NCBI GenBank assembly: GCA_004557455.1
Contig: SFDX01000004.1
Span: 1 to 64,000 of the forward strand
Direction: 5' to 3'
Origin: Akkermansia muciniphila
GTDB lineage: Bacteria > Verrucomicrobiota > Verrucomicrobiia > Verrucomicrobiales > Akkermansiaceae
Length of the DNA stretch: 64,000 bases
The stretch's first letter is position 1, and every line of letters begins with the position of its first letter. The translations under genes were made by a program, and so were the position numbers. The notes beneath the pieces are model-generated. The model did no database searches. It worked only from the letters and a program-made list of their open reading frames with translations, and had not been told where the DNA came from. This document shows positions 1 to 8,352 of the stretch, piece by piece.

Positions 1-96
1 GAAAAAAGAAGCAAGGATCCGACAACGGTGGCCAAACTATTCCAGCATCCGAAGGTGGCGTATGCTGCTGACGACAATCATTCATTGCCGAAGTAA
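1..96 (+). CDS. 3' end of an unidentified protein (cut by window edge)
   Basis: The first frame is open from base 1 to a TAA at 94-96 and encodes 31 residues ending in DDNHSLPK. No family is recognisable from such a short tail. It lies 20 bases before the next start codon on the same strand, so it may be the last part of a gene co-transcribed with the small HTH protein that follows. It could also be a chance open frame. Confidence 0.35.
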   Translation, partial: EKRSKDPTTVAKLFQHPKVAYAADDNHSLPK

Positions 97-116
97 TAAC
101 AAAGAAAAAACGAACT

Positions 117-488
117 ATGCCGGAACCTGAATACGTAACCCCCACGCAAACCATGATCCTCCTGCACATCAGCAGCACCACCATGAGGCGGCTGGAAGCC
201 CGAGGGCACCTGACCCGAGTATCGGAGGAGGAGGCGAAGAAGGGAGCGCTCCGCGAGAGGGTGCTCTACTCCTTCGAGGACGTGCTGAAACTGGCCGAGA
301 GGATCCACAACATGCGCCGCGCGGTGACCTGGTACCGCACGGAGATGACGAACCGGTGGATACACCGCGCGGACGAAGTGCTGCTGGAAGCGGCGGAGGA
401 AGACACGATCCCCCGGGACACCCACTGCTCCGCCACACGCAGGTACGGCAGAACAGAGGGCTACCCCACCGATGTGAGGAAAGAGTGA
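117..488 (+). CDS. Small helix-turn-helix (MerR/excisionase-like) protein
   Basis: A 123-residue protein. Residues 8-35 (TPTQTMILLHISSTTMRRLE, then ARGHLTRV) match the pattern of the HTH_17/MerR-type winged helix found in excisionases and small regulators, and 47-60 (RVLYSFEDVLKLAE) fits the second half of that fold. The remainder is charged, with no membrane segment. Such proteins bind DNA as site-specific regulators or recombination directionality factors. A strong terminator follows at 633-667. Its partner is unknown because the upstream gene is cut by the window edge. The fold is inferred from pattern only. Confidence 0.6.
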   Translation: MPEPEYVTPTQTMILLHISSTTMRRLEARGHLTRVSEEEAKKGALRERVLYSFEDVLKLAERIHNMRRAVTWYRTEMTNRWIHRADEVLLEAAEEDTIPRDTHCSATRRYGRTEGYPTDVRKE

Positions 489-632
489 TCGTTGTAAAAC
501 CGAAGTTGACGCGGACCAGCCCCGGAACCCGGGGAACAGGAGACATTCTACCCCACAGGCGGGGAGAAGTCAAGCACAAAAAGCACCGGGTGAGGGGCAG
601 CGCAAGTGCACGTGGTTTTACGGTGTGACATA

Positions 633-667
633 CGGCATGAAGGAAACTTCATGCCGGTTCATTTTTT
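633..667 (+). terminator. Intrinsic terminator after the HTH gene
   Basis: A perfect 10-bp stem (CGGCATGAAG with CTTCATGCCG) closes a GAAA tetraloop and is followed within five bases by six T. It is oriented for the plus strand. The 145 bases between the HTH stop and this hairpin hold another GC-rich stem (CCCCGG/CCGGGG near 520) but no convincing gene. A run of nine G follows at about 673-681. Confidence 0.8.
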
Positions 668-687
668 CAAAAGGGGGGGGGAAGGCG

Positions 688-1155
688 TCAGAAATCATCC
701 GTCGTATCCGTAGCCTCCGCCTTACTGCGGAGCTCGAAAACGAGGAGGAAGAGGAGGACCGAGAGAGACGCGAAGCCCCAAGCGTGTGTACAGACGCGGC
801 AGATTTGCTCCGTGTGCTCATTGGCAAGGAAAGCGGGCGCGAAATAGACCAGCAGCGCATGCACGAACAGGATGGCGGCGGAGCAGGCCCCGAGGCGAAC
901 CGGCATGCTGATGGGGTGAAGCGACGGGAGCCAGCGGTAGATGAGGAGGTAGGGCAGCAGCACCCCGGGGACAAAAAACAGGTACCCCATGAAGGTGTAG
1001 ATCAGGAAGATGAAGAGCATCCCGAACACGACATCCCAGGTACCCGTGGCAGGGTTATCCATGCTGAGGTTGAAAGCCGCCAGCAGCGCCGTGCCGGTGA
1101 ACACAGGCACATAAAAGTGCAGGAGGCGACGCGATGTAGAAGGGGGGTTATCCAT
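688..1155 (-). CDS. Small multi-pass membrane protein, unknown function
   Basis: The 155-residue protein starts at an ATG 17 bases after the helicase stop. An in-frame start further upstream would overlap the helicase gene and is rejected. Four hydrophobic stretches are visible: about 14-28, 42-65, 68-80 and 93-112, plus a possible fifth near 130-145. It has acidic and threonine-rich ends. No family is recognised. It is the last gene of a minus-strand operon running from the LytM peptidase, so an envelope role is possible but not shown. Confidence 0.65.
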   Translation of the reverse strand: MDNPPSTSRRLLHFYVPVFTGTALLAAFNLSMDNPATGTWDVVFGMLFIFLIYTFMGYLFFVPGVLLPYLLIYRWLPSLHPISMPVRLGACSAAILFVHALLVYFAPAFLANEHTEQICRVCTHAWGFASLSVLLFLLVFELRSKAEATDTTDDF

Positions 1156-1172
1156 GGCAGGCAAAGGGAGAA

Positions 1173-3152
1173 TCAGATCTGCTGCACCTCCACCATCTCC
1201 GGCGGCAGCGAGGTGAGGAAACGGGAAGGCGTGTAGTAACGGCAATCATAACTGCCGCCGTTGTAGCGCGGGAAGCTGAGGTACAGGCGATCCTCCGCAC
1301 GGGTAACCGCCACGTAAAACAGGCGCGTCTCCTCCTCCATTTGGTGCGGGTCACCGTTCATGATGACACGGTAGAGGGGGAAGAGCCCCTCGCCGAGGCA
1401 GATGACGAACACCGTCTTCCACTCCAGCCCCTTGGCTTGGTGCACCGTGCTCAGCGTCACGCAATCGGACTCCGACGCGCTGTCCACACTGCTGAGGAGC
1501 GACGACTGGCTGAGGAAATCCTCCACCCCGCCCTCGGCCGCTGCCAGCGAGACGGCCACCTGCTCCAGATCCTCCAGGCGGTCATCCGCGTTATCATACG
1601 AACTGCGCAGGACGGGCTCCATGTAGTGCAGGAGGGCATCCATGAGCTCACGCGGCGGCAGGAACTCCGCCCCGGCGGGGTGCAGGGAATCCAGGAACGA
1701 GAGCAGCTCCTGCCAACGCTCGCGATGCCGCGCCGGCACGCCCCCGCAGGCAATGACAGCGGAGTGAGGCTCGGCAATCACGGACGCCCCGGGGTGCTCC
1801 CCGAACCAGGCACGCACGCGCTGCAACCAGAACCCGGCCAGCTTCTGAGCCGTCACCGCCCCCACGCCCGGGAAGGACTCGAGGATGCGCAGAAGGGCCG
1901 TCACATCGTAAGGGTTGACCAGCAAACGCAGGTAGGACAAAGCATCCTTAACATGCGCCTGCTCAAAGAAACGCAGCCCGCTGGTAACACGGAAAGGGAT
2001 GTGGGCCCGAGCCAGAGCCATCTGCACCTCCATACTGTGCGAATGCGCCCGGTAGAGCACGGCTATATCCTTTCCCTCCATTCCGGAAGCCAGCAGTTCA
2101 TCGATGCGCCCCGCCACGAAAAACGCCTCTGCCGCAGCGGAAGGAGCCGCCACCACCACCGGCAAAGGCGCCCCCTCCCCGCGCGCGGGCTGCAACACCT
2201 TGGCATATTGGCAGGTATTCTGCGCGATAGCCGCATTCGACACCGAGAGGATGGGCGGCACACTGCGGTAATTCGTCTCTATTTTATAGACGAGCGCATC
2301 GGCATAACGCTTCTCGAAATCCAGGATATGCTGCACATTCGCCCCGCGCCACGAATAGATACTCTGCGCATCATCCCCCACCACCGTCAGCGAGCACTGC
2401 GCCCCGGAGCTGAGGAGGGAGATGAGCTCCTCCTGCAAGGCATTGGTATCCTGATACTCATCCACCAGAACATGCAGGAAACGCTCCGAGTAGTCCGCCC
2501 GCAGGTCATCATGCTCGCGCAGCAGGCGCAGCGTGTTCAGCAGCAGGTCATCGAAGTCCATGGCATTGCGCGCAAGCTTCTGCGCGGCGTAGGCCTCGAA
2601 GATACGCCCGATGGCCTCCCGATGCGGGAGGTGGACAGCATACTGCTGCACCAGCACGGACTCCCAATCGCACACCGTATTCGCCGCCAAGCTGTGCATG
2701 GCCAGCAGCACCTCCGGCTTGGGGAAGCGATCCTTCTTGGCCATGGTACCCGTCACCTCCTTGATCACGGCACGCATGAGGGTGCGCTGGTCATCGCCGT
2801 CCAGGATGGTGAACCCGGGCCGGTAGCCGAGACGCTCCGCATGGCGGCGCAGGATGCGGTTAGCCACGGAGTGGAAGGTACCGCCCCAGAGCTGCCGGAT
2901 GTCCGCCTGCGTCAGCTCCGCCACGCGCTGCAGCATCTCACGCGCGGCCTTATTCGTGAACGTGAGCAACAGCAGGCGCCAAGGCGGCACCCCCGACTCC
3001 AGCAAATGCGTCACGCGGTAGGTGAGCGTACGCGTCTTGCCGCTGCCCGCGCCCGCGATGACGAGCACGTGCCGCCCCTCCGTCATCACGGCAGCGTACT
3101 GCTCCGGATTCAGCTCTGCGGCATAATCGTGCGCGGCAAGGGCGGGGTGCAT
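1173..3152 (-). CDS. uvrD: UvrD/Rep/PcrA-type superfamily 1 DNA helicase
   Basis: An ATP-dependent 3'-5' DNA helicase of 659 residues, with a probable role in repair or replication restart in the cytoplasm. Visible motifs: Q motif near 15-20 (LNPEQ), Walker A AGAGSGKT at 33-40, GTFHS at 91-95, motif II DEYQDTN at 231-237, motif III VGDDAQSIYSWRG at 258-270, and motif V-like TVHQAKGLEW in the C-terminal third. It is shorter than typical UvrD (about 720) because the C-terminal tail is lacking, so it may be a Rep/PcrA-like paralogue. It lies 12 bases after the OmpA-like gene in the same operon. Confidence 0.93.
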   Translation of the reverse strand: MHPALAAHDYAAELNPEQYAAVMTEGRHVLVIAGAGSGKTRTLTYRVTHLLESGVPPWRLLLLTFTNKAAREMLQRVAELTQADIRQLWGGTFHSVANRILRRHAERLGYRPGFTILDGDDQRTLMRAVIKEVTGTMAKKDRFPKPEVLLAMHSLAANTVCDWESVLVQQYAVHLPHREAIGRIFEAYAAQKLARNAMDFDDLLLNTLRLLREHDDLRADYSERFLHVLVDEYQDTNALQEELISLLSSGAQCSLTVVGDDAQSIYSWRGANVQHILDFEKRYADALVYKIETNYRSVPPILSVSNAAIAQNTCQYAKVLQPARGEGAPLPVVVAAPSAAAEAFFVAGRIDELLASGMEGKDIAVLYRAHSHSMEVQMALARAHIPFRVTSGLRFFEQAHVKDALSYLRLLVNPYDVTALLRILESFPGVGAVTAQKLAGFWLQRVRAWFGEHPGASVIAEPHSAVIACGGVPARHRERWQELLSFLDSLHPAGAEFLPPRELMDALLHYMEPVLRSSYDNADDRLEDLEQVAVSLAAAEGGVEDFLSQSSLLSSVDSASESDCVTLSTVHQAKGLEWKTVFVICLGEGLFPLYRVIMNGDPHQMEEETRLFYVAVTRAEDRLYLSFPRYNGGSYDCRYYTPSRFLTSLPPEMVEVQQI

Positions 3153-3164
3153 GGACGTGGGGGG

Positions 3165-4565
3165 TCAGTCTACGAAGTCCAGATAAATCTCCGCGCGGCG
3201 GTTCTCACCGCGGATGTAGTCTACCTGTTGCTCGGAATCCTGCTCACTGTACGTACGGCGCGGCTGGCTCTTACCGAGACCCTCCGTCGAGATCTTATCC
3301 GCAGCCACCCCGAAGCCCACCAAGGCATTCCGCACGGACTCCGCGCGGCGCTGAGAAAGCGTCAGGTTGTAACGCTCGCTGCCCACGTCATCCGTATGGC
3401 CGGAGATATTCAGCTTACCCTGCGACTGCTTGAGGAGCTCCGCCACGATCTGCAACTGGCGCAGCGAGCGCGGGGTGAGCTCCGAGTGGTCGAAGGCGAA
3501 GTAAAGAGCCAGCGAATCGCCGCCCTTGGGATTCTTGACGATGGGGAAGTAGCAATCGCCCTCGGCGTGCGCCGTCTTCTCGTAGGTACTCAACAGGTTA
3601 TCCAGCGCCACGGCGGCCACATGCCAGCCATCCGCCGCCTGCTGCAGCTCCATACCCACATTGGCGGGCGAGGCAGCAGAGGTGAGGTAGACCAGGTAAC
3701 CCGCGCGGTCCCCGTTCTCGAAGGTACCGCGGATGGGGGCTGTCTCCCGCAGCGAGAAGGCGCCCTCCTCAAAAATCATGCACAGGCCCGCCACGGTGGC
3801 GTTGGAGACCTCGCGACCGCGCACCAAGCCGCAGGCAGCCGCCATATCCCCGCGCTTCACGGCGGCCACGAAAGCCTCCGTCACCGCCATGGAGTCACTC
3901 TGCGGCGTAGCGGTTGCCTCCCGCGGGGACTCGAACGCGCGCACCACGCGGGCGCCGCCCTCTGCGGGCTCCACGTCCACCACAACATCCGTGCCGCCCT
4001 TCGCATCATGAATACGGTAGCGGGTGTACTCCGTACCGTTCGCGCGGCGGCCCGTACCGACCTCCTGCACGGCAGCGGCCTCATGAGCCCCGGCCCAAGC
4101 GCTCAGCACCTCGGCAGCCTCGGGCGACAGGGAACCGGCCTCCTGAAGCTTGGCCAAGGCAGCGGCGGGATCGGCGGAAGCCAAAGCGCGGGCTGTCTCC
4201 AGCGCGCAGGCATGCACCGAACTGCGGGGCGCCTGCTGCAGAGCGGGGGGAACCGGCTTCTCCGGCACGGCGGGGGTGGTCTCCTCGGGCGCGGTGGGCT
4301 CCTCCTCGGTGGTAACCGGGGTTTCGGCGTTCTCCTGCGGCGTCTCCTCCGGGGTGACATCCTCGGGCGCGGTCGGCTCCTCCCGGGCGGGCTCGGCGGG
4401 CTTCTCCGGCTCCGCGGCAACCGGCTCGGCGGGCTTCTGCGGCTGAGCCGCGGCCGGCTTACCGATGGTGAGGAGGCCGCGGGAGTTCAGATAGTAACCG
4501 ACACCCGCAATAAGGCCGCAGGTGGTGAGAAAAGAGATGAGAAAGAGAATAATGCTGCGTTTCAT
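3165..4565 (-). CDS. OmpA-family peptidoglycan-associated protein
   Basis: A 466-residue envelope protein. It has an N-terminal hydrophobic anchor at about 4-25, a long Pro/Glu/Thr-rich spacer (about 35-110), a middle region of unknown fold, and a C-terminal OmpA-like domain (about 350-466) with the NISGHTDDVGSERYNLTLSQ motif, RRAESV and a terminal GENRRAEIYL. OmpA-like domains bind diaminopimelate in peptidoglycan. Its start overlaps the stop of the LytM peptidase gene by four bases, so the two are translationally coupled and probably act together at the cell wall. Retention in the inner membrane versus release by signal peptidase cannot be decided. Confidence 0.88.
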   Translation of the reverse strand: MKRSIILFLISFLTTCGLIAGVGYYLNSRGLLTIGKPAAAQPQKPAEPVAAEPEKPAEPAREEPTAPEDVTPEETPQENAETPVTTEEEPTAPEETTPAVPEKPVPPALQQAPRSSVHACALETARALASADPAAALAKLQEAGSLSPEAAEVLSAWAGAHEAAAVQEVGTGRRANGTEYTRYRIHDAKGGTDVVVDVEPAEGGARVVRAFESPREATATPQSDSMAVTEAFVAAVKRGDMAAACGLVRGREVSNATVAGLCMIFEEGAFSLRETAPIRGTFENGDRAGYLVYLTSAASPANVGMELQQAADGWHVAAVALDNLLSTYEKTAHAEGDCYFPIVKNPKGGDSLALYFAFDHSELTPRSLRQLQIVAELLKQSQGKLNISGHTDDVGSERYNLTLSQRRAESVRNALVGFGVAADKISTEGLGKSQPRRTYSEQDSEQQVDYIRGENRRAEIYLDFVD

Positions 4566-5431
4566 AACTGATTCATTGATTGATTAAACCGGGCCGGATT
4601 CACCGGGACAAAACCATTCTGCGCGGGTTGCTGCGGGCGGTCGGAGACGGCCTCTCTCACGGCTTCCATGGCGCGGATACGGCGGATTTCATCGAAGAGG
4701 TCGGGGACGGGCGGCGCGGGGTGCTGCGCGAGCAACTCGGAGGGGTTCAGGCGGTTCATGGTACCGGCCGCGTAGCCGGGCATACCGGCCTCCACGGCTC
4801 GGGACTCCGCGGCCTCGAAATGCAGGTGAGCCAAGTAGGCCCCGTCCGCCGTACCGATGCTGCCGATGACGGCACCGCGGCTCACGAGCTGCCCCGTGCG
4901 CACATGGCGCTCCCGAAGGTGGGCGTAGAGCGTCTGAATGATGCGCTGCTCCCCCGGCAGGCGATGCGCCAGCACCACCACATTGCCCCAGTCGGCGGAC
5001 GGACGGCCGCTGTACACCACCAAACCGCGCGCGGCGGCGTACACGGGCTCTCCTTCATCACTGTTTTCGCCGCCGATGCCGTTCCAATCCTCACCGCTGT
5101 GTCTGCCGCCCCGCTTCTCGTTATCGGCGCCGAAGCCCTGCGCATTGTACATCATTGCCGCATTCGGCGGCCCGACGGGAGATTGAAAGCCATCCACCAA
5201 CGGCACCTTCGCCATCTGCTCCGCACGCAGCAGCACCAAGCCGTCGATAATCTCCTTCGGCATCATCTCCGGCGCAGCGTCTTCCCCCACCCCGGAGGGC
5301 GGGTTCCCCATCTCGTCCGCTCGCGTATTCCCGCTGTTCCGGTAAATCATGCAGCACAGCCATACCACCCCTCCCATCACCAACAGAAGGGACAGGAAAC
5401 GCCACATCTTCGCTCGCTGCTTGCCTGCCAT
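4562..5431 (-). CDS. Membrane-anchored M23 (LytM) metallopeptidase
   Basis: A 289-residue peptidoglycan endopeptidase-like protein. It has an N-terminal membrane segment at about 11-30 and an M23 domain at about 85-235. The zinc-ligand motifs are intact: H111-x3-D115 (HSGED) and H202-x-H204 (HLHFE), with H171 in YAHL. An active enzyme is therefore likely, rather than an EnvC-like degenerate activator. It is the first gene of the operon with the OmpA-like protein. A consensus promoter ends eight bases before its ATG. Confidence 0.9.
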   Translation of the reverse strand: MAGKQRAKMWRFLSLLLVMGGVVWLCCMIYRNSGNTRADEMGNPPSGVGEDAAPEMMPKEIIDGLVLLRAEQMAKVPLVDGFQSPVGPPNAAMMYNAQGFGADNEKRGGRHSGEDWNGIGGENSDEGEPVYAAARGLVVYSGRPSADWGNVVVLAHRLPGEQRIIQTLYAHLRERHVRTGQLVSRGAVIGSIGTADGAYLAHLHFEAAESRAVEAGMPGYAAGTMNRLNPSELLAQHPAPPVPDLFDEIRRIRAMEAVREAVSDRPQQPAQNGFVPVNPARFNQSMNQL

Positions 5432-5439
5432 ACGCGCGT

Positions 5440-5467
5440 ATTATACCCCACCCCGCCGATGTGTCAA
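5440..5467 (-). promoter_or_regulatory. Sigma70-type promoter of the LytM operon
   Basis: On the minus strand TTGACA (5467-5462) and TATAAT (5445-5440) match consensus perfectly, with a 16-base spacer. Only eight bases separate the -10 from the ATG at 5431, so the mRNA should begin at or next to the start codon. Confidence 0.85.
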
Positions 5468-5538
5468 GCACAATTTCCGACACCCGCCGCCGCGCCGCCC
5501 CCTCCCCTGCCCCGAATCCCCGCAGACAGGGCGAAAGC

Positions 5539-5567
5539 TTGACAAAATACGGGAGGGCGTGTATAGT
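5539..5567 (+). promoter_or_regulatory. Sigma70-type promoter of the ABC transporter operon
   Basis: TTGACA, a 17-base spacer and TATAGT are followed by 11 bases and the ATG at 5579. The predicted leader is about four bases long. It is divergent from the LytM promoter. Confidence 0.8.
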
Positions 5568-5578
5568 ACCCGCCACGC

Positions 5579-6004
5579 ATGACGCCGAAGCAATCCATGT
5601 TGGCAGCGACTGCGGCTGTGGTGGCAGCCGGGGTGGCCTTGGTACCGTTGACACGCGCGCCCGAGAGGCGTGCGGAGGAGACTGCCGCCCCGAGCGAGAG
5701 CACGGCAAGCGCGGTGACGGATGCGGAGGTACGCTTCAGCGGCAAACCCGCGCGACTCGTCATCCGGCAGTGGGGGCAGGTGTTGGCCGAGATGCCGGCG
5801 GGGACGAGCACCCCGTGGTACACCACCCTGCGCCTGCAGCAACCGGCCGAGGCAGAAGTGCAGGCCGAATGGCCCGGCGCAACCGCCCCCCAGGCCGTGG
5901 AACTCATCCTCATGCCGGCCGGTAAATCCGCCGTCCGGGCCACCCGCTGGAGCGAACCGGACACCCCCGAAACCCTGCACGATATCTACAGCCTGACATG
6001 GTAG
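5579..6004 (+). CDS. Membrane-anchored or secreted protein in ABC operon, unknown
   Basis: A 141-residue protein with an N-terminal hydrophobic segment (about 7-24, ATAAVVAAGVALVPL) and an extracytoplasmic region that looks beta-rich (RLVIRQWGQVLAEMPAGT). It resembles small Ig-like domains but no family is recognised. Its last bases overlap the ABC ATPase gene by seven, so the two are coupled. It occupies the position where a substrate-binding protein would be expected, yet it is far too short for a cluster A-I metal-binding protein (about 300 residues) and has no His-rich loop. Confidence 0.6.
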   Translation: MTPKQSMLAATAAVVAAGVALVPLTRAPERRAEETAAPSESTASAVTDAEVRFSGKPARLVIRQWGQVLAEMPAGTSTPWYTTLRLQQPAEAEVQAEWPGATAPQAVELILMPAGKSAVRATRWSEPDTPETLHDIYSLTW

Positions 6005-6762
6005 AACCGGACCACATTTGTTGGGGCGGTGAACACCGCCACGCCTGCTCCCACACCCTCGACGTACGGGACCTGTACGCCACCTACGGCAAGACGGACG
6101 CCCTGCGCGGCATCTCCTTCAGCACCCACTGCGGGCACACCCTCGCCCTGATCGGCCCGAACGGCGCCGGCAAGTCAACCCTCATCAACATCCTCGCCGG
6201 TCTCATCCGCCCCGACAGCGGAAGCGTGCTGTGGAACGGTGCCTCCCCCGACACCTGCCGCCGCGAGTTCGCCTACCTGCCCCAGCGCACGGAGGTAGAC
6301 CTGCGCTTTCCCCTGACCGTTCGCGCCCTGGTGAGCATGGGCCGCTACCCCATGCTCGGCCCCTGGCGCAGCCCCGGCCCGCATGACACCGGCATTGTGA
6401 ACCGCGCGCTGGAGGCCCTCGACCTGGAGCCCCTGCAGCACCGACAGATCGGGCAACTCTCCGGCGGGCAACTGCAACGCGCCCTGTTAGCCCGCGCCGT
6501 GGCCCAGGAGGCGCATGTACTGCTGCTGGACGAACCCTTCACCGGGCTGGATGAACCCGGCACGGCATCCCTGGCGGAGCTGCTGCGCAACTTGGCAGCC
6601 GAGGGCCGGCTGATCATCGCCTCCCACCACAACCTGCAGAACGCAGCCGACATCTTCGACCGCACCCTGCTGCTGCACCGCGAGCAAATCGCCTTCGGCC
6701 CCACGGCGGAGGTCCTCTGCCCGCAGAACATACAACGAGCCTTCTCGACCGCCGCCCGATGA
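5998..6762 (+). CDS. Metal-type ABC transporter ATP-binding protein with His/Cys-rich N-terminus
   Basis: A 254-residue ATPase subunit. Walker A GPNGAGKST lies at 53-61, the signature LSGGQ at 154-158, Walker B LLLDEP at 175-180 and the switch His in ASHH. Overall it resembles the Mn/Zn/Fe(II) family (ZnuC/TroB/MntB). The first 20 residues carry H6, C8, H13, H15, C17 and H19, an extension that typical homologues do not need and that could bind metal. No other ATG or GTG start lies between it and the ATPase core, so the extension is probably translated. The permease gene follows with an ATGA overlap. Confidence 0.9.
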   Translation: MVEPDHICWGGEHRHACSHTLDVRDLYATYGKTDALRGISFSTHCGHTLALIGPNGAGKSTLINILAGLIRPDSGSVLWNGASPDTCRREFAYLPQRTEVDLRFPLTVRALVSMGRYPMLGPWRSPGPHDTGIVNRALEALDLEPLQHRQIGQLSGGQLQRALLARAVAQEAHVLLLDEPFTGLDEPGTASLAELLRNLAAEGRLIIASHHNLQNAADIFDRTLLLHREQIAFGPTAEVLCPQNIQRAFSTAAR

Positions 6763-7595
6763 ACGACTTTCTGCAATTTCTGACCGAACCGCTGGCCCTG
6801 CGCAGTCTCTGGGCCTGCGCCGTCATCGGTTTTTCCAATGGATTTGTGAGCGCGACGGTGCTGCTGCGGCGCTCCTCGCTGCAAATCGGCACCCTCTCCT
6901 GCGCCCTGCTGCCGGGCATTGCGCTGGCCATTCTGCTTTTCGGGCTGGTGCCGCTCATCATCCTGCCGGGCGCCATTCTGGCGGGCCTGCTGGTGGGGTT
7001 GGGCTCTCTCTTCGTCTCGCGCACCTCGCGGCTGGACCACGACACGGCGCTGTCCATTCTGCACACCACTGCCTTCGCCCTGGGGTATATCATTCTCATC
7101 CGCATCGGCCTGCAACAAAAGGTGGATGACTGGTTGTTCGGCAACATCACCGGCATGGGCAACAGTGATCTGTGGGTGGCCTACATCACCGGGGCCGTTG
7201 CCGTGCTCACCCTCACGGTGCTGCAGCGCCCGCTGCTTATCTACCTCTTCGACCCCCGCGGGGCCGCTTCCGTCGGCATCCCCACCCGAGCCTTCAGCTA
7301 CGGGCTTTTTGCGCTCATCATCCTGGTGCTCGTCTCATCCCTGCAAGCGGTGGGGGCCTTCCTGACTCTGGGGCTGATGGTGGCCCCTGCGGCCACGGTG
7401 TATCTGTTGACGGACCGCGCCGAATGGCTCTTCTGGGGCGGCGGGCTGATCGGGGCCGGCGGCAGCGTAGCGGCCTTCTGCCTGTCCTACCCGCTCGGCT
7501 GGCACCCCGGTGCAACCATTATCGTGGTTCTGGGGGCGCTCTTCCTGCTTGCGTATCTTTTTTCGCCCAAATACGGCCTTTTCCGCCGCAGATAG
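6759..7595 (+). CDS. Metal-type ABC transporter permease
   Basis: A 278-residue polytopic membrane protein of the ABC-3 family (ZnuB/TroC-like), with about eight hydrophobic helices spread over the whole length. The conserved central region includes FDPRGAASVGIP and a later VGAFLTLGLMVAPAATVYLL segment characteristic of the family. It overlaps the ATPase stop by four bases. It should form the membrane channel for the ATPase encoded upstream, importing a divalent metal across the inner membrane. The substrate cannot be told from the sequence, and no periplasmic binding protein is encoded beside it. Confidence 0.88.
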   Translation: MNDFLQFLTEPLALRSLWACAVIGFSNGFVSATVLLRRSSLQIGTLSCALLPGIALAILLFGLVPLIILPGAILAGLLVGLGSLFVSRTSRLDHDTALSILHTTAFALGYIILIRIGLQQKVDDWLFGNITGMGNSDLWVAYITGAVAVLTLTVLQRPLLIYLFDPRGAASVGIPTRAFSYGLFALIILVLVSSLQAVGAFLTLGLMVAPAATVYLLTDRAEWLFWGGGLIGAGGSVAAFCLSYPLGWHPGATIIVVLGALFLLAYLFSPKYGLFRRR

Positions 7596-7618
7596 TTGCA
7601 GCATTTCCGTTTTTACGC

Positions 7619-7647
7619 TTGCAGCCACCCGCCTGCTGTGGTAAAAT
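7619..7647 (+). promoter_or_regulatory. Promoter of the pilin-aroG-lptD operon
   Basis: TTGCAG, a 17-base spacer ending TGTGG, then TAAAAT (7642-7647). Six bases follow before the ATG at 7654, predicting a leaderless transcript. Confidence 0.7.
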
Positions 7648-7653
7648 GCCCGT

Positions 7654-8352
7654 ATGAAGCAAATTCAGACTTTCCGCCGTCGTCGCGGGTTTACACTCAT
7701 CGAGCTTATCGTCGTCATGGCGATTCTGGCCACCTTGGCCGTGTTGAGTGTAGCCGGCATGGGTATGTATATGGACAAGGCGCGCTCCACCGCCGCTAAC
7801 AAAGCCGCCAAGGACCTGGTGCAGGCCATCGCCAACTTCGTGGATGACCACAACGGCATGTTCCCGTTTGACACCGAGGCCACGGAACCCGATGCCAAGG
7901 GCATGTACGCCCTCGTCACCGCAGACGGCAAGGACTTCGGCATGATGGCCAACCTCACCAACCGCAACGGAGAGCTGAACACCAAGGGCACCGACTACAT
8001 GGACAGCGACCTGAAGGAGGAAGCCAAGGACGGCCTGTACGAAAAGGACGGCAACCTGGGCTTTTATGACCCCTGGGGCAAGCCCTACCGCGTCATCATC
8101 GGCGCCGGCGAGCGCGAGGGCAGCATTGATCCCTTCACCGGCAAGGAGCTGCGCGCTAAGTACCTGGTATACAGCTTGGGAGCAGACGGCGAGGGTGACC
8201 CCGTGGGCGCGGATACCGCCGGCAAGAGTGCCAAGAACGTGAAGAAGCCCAAGGGCAAGGCCGCCAAGAAGAAGGCCGCCGAGGCCGCGAAGGCTGCTGC
8301 GGAGGAGGCGAAGGAGGCCCAGGAAGACAACGTGTACTCGTGGAAGAAATGA
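7654..8352 (+). CDS. Type II secretion/type IV pilin-like protein (GspG-like)
   Basis: A 232-residue pseudopilin. The prepilin signal is RRRRGFTLIELIVVMAILAT, with the processing site at G12|F13 and the conserved Glu at mature position 5, followed by the single hydrophobic helix. The soluble part contains PWGKPYRV and YSLGADGEGDP, close to the conserved core of GspG major pseudopilins, followed by an odd Lys/Ala-rich C-terminal tail of about 45 residues (KKPKGKAAKKKAAEAAKAAA). No other secretion gene is adjacent. It is the first gene of an operon and its stop overlaps the DAHP synthase start. Confidence 0.85.
   Translation: MKQIQTFRRRRGFTLIELIVVMAILATLAVLSVAGMGMYMDKARSTAANKAAKDLVQAIANFVDDHNGMFPFDTEATEPDAKGMYALVTADGKDFGMMANLTNRNGELNTKGTDYMDSDLKEEAKDGLYEKDGNLGFYDPWGKPYRVIIGAGEREGSIDPFTGKELRAKYLVYSLGADGEGDPVGADTAGKSAKNVKKPKGKAAKKKAAEAAKAAAEEAKEAQEDNVYSWKK

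Noticed and set aside
673..681. Nine-G homopolymer as a phase-variable tract
   Set aside because: It lies just beyond the stop of the 688-1155 gene and outside any promoter spacer I can identify.
1341..4571. A 1076-codon plus-strand open frame opposite the helicase and OmpA-like genes
   Set aside because: It lies antisense to two well-supported genes, is rich in Arg/His/Gly without domains, and is expected from high-GC codon bias.
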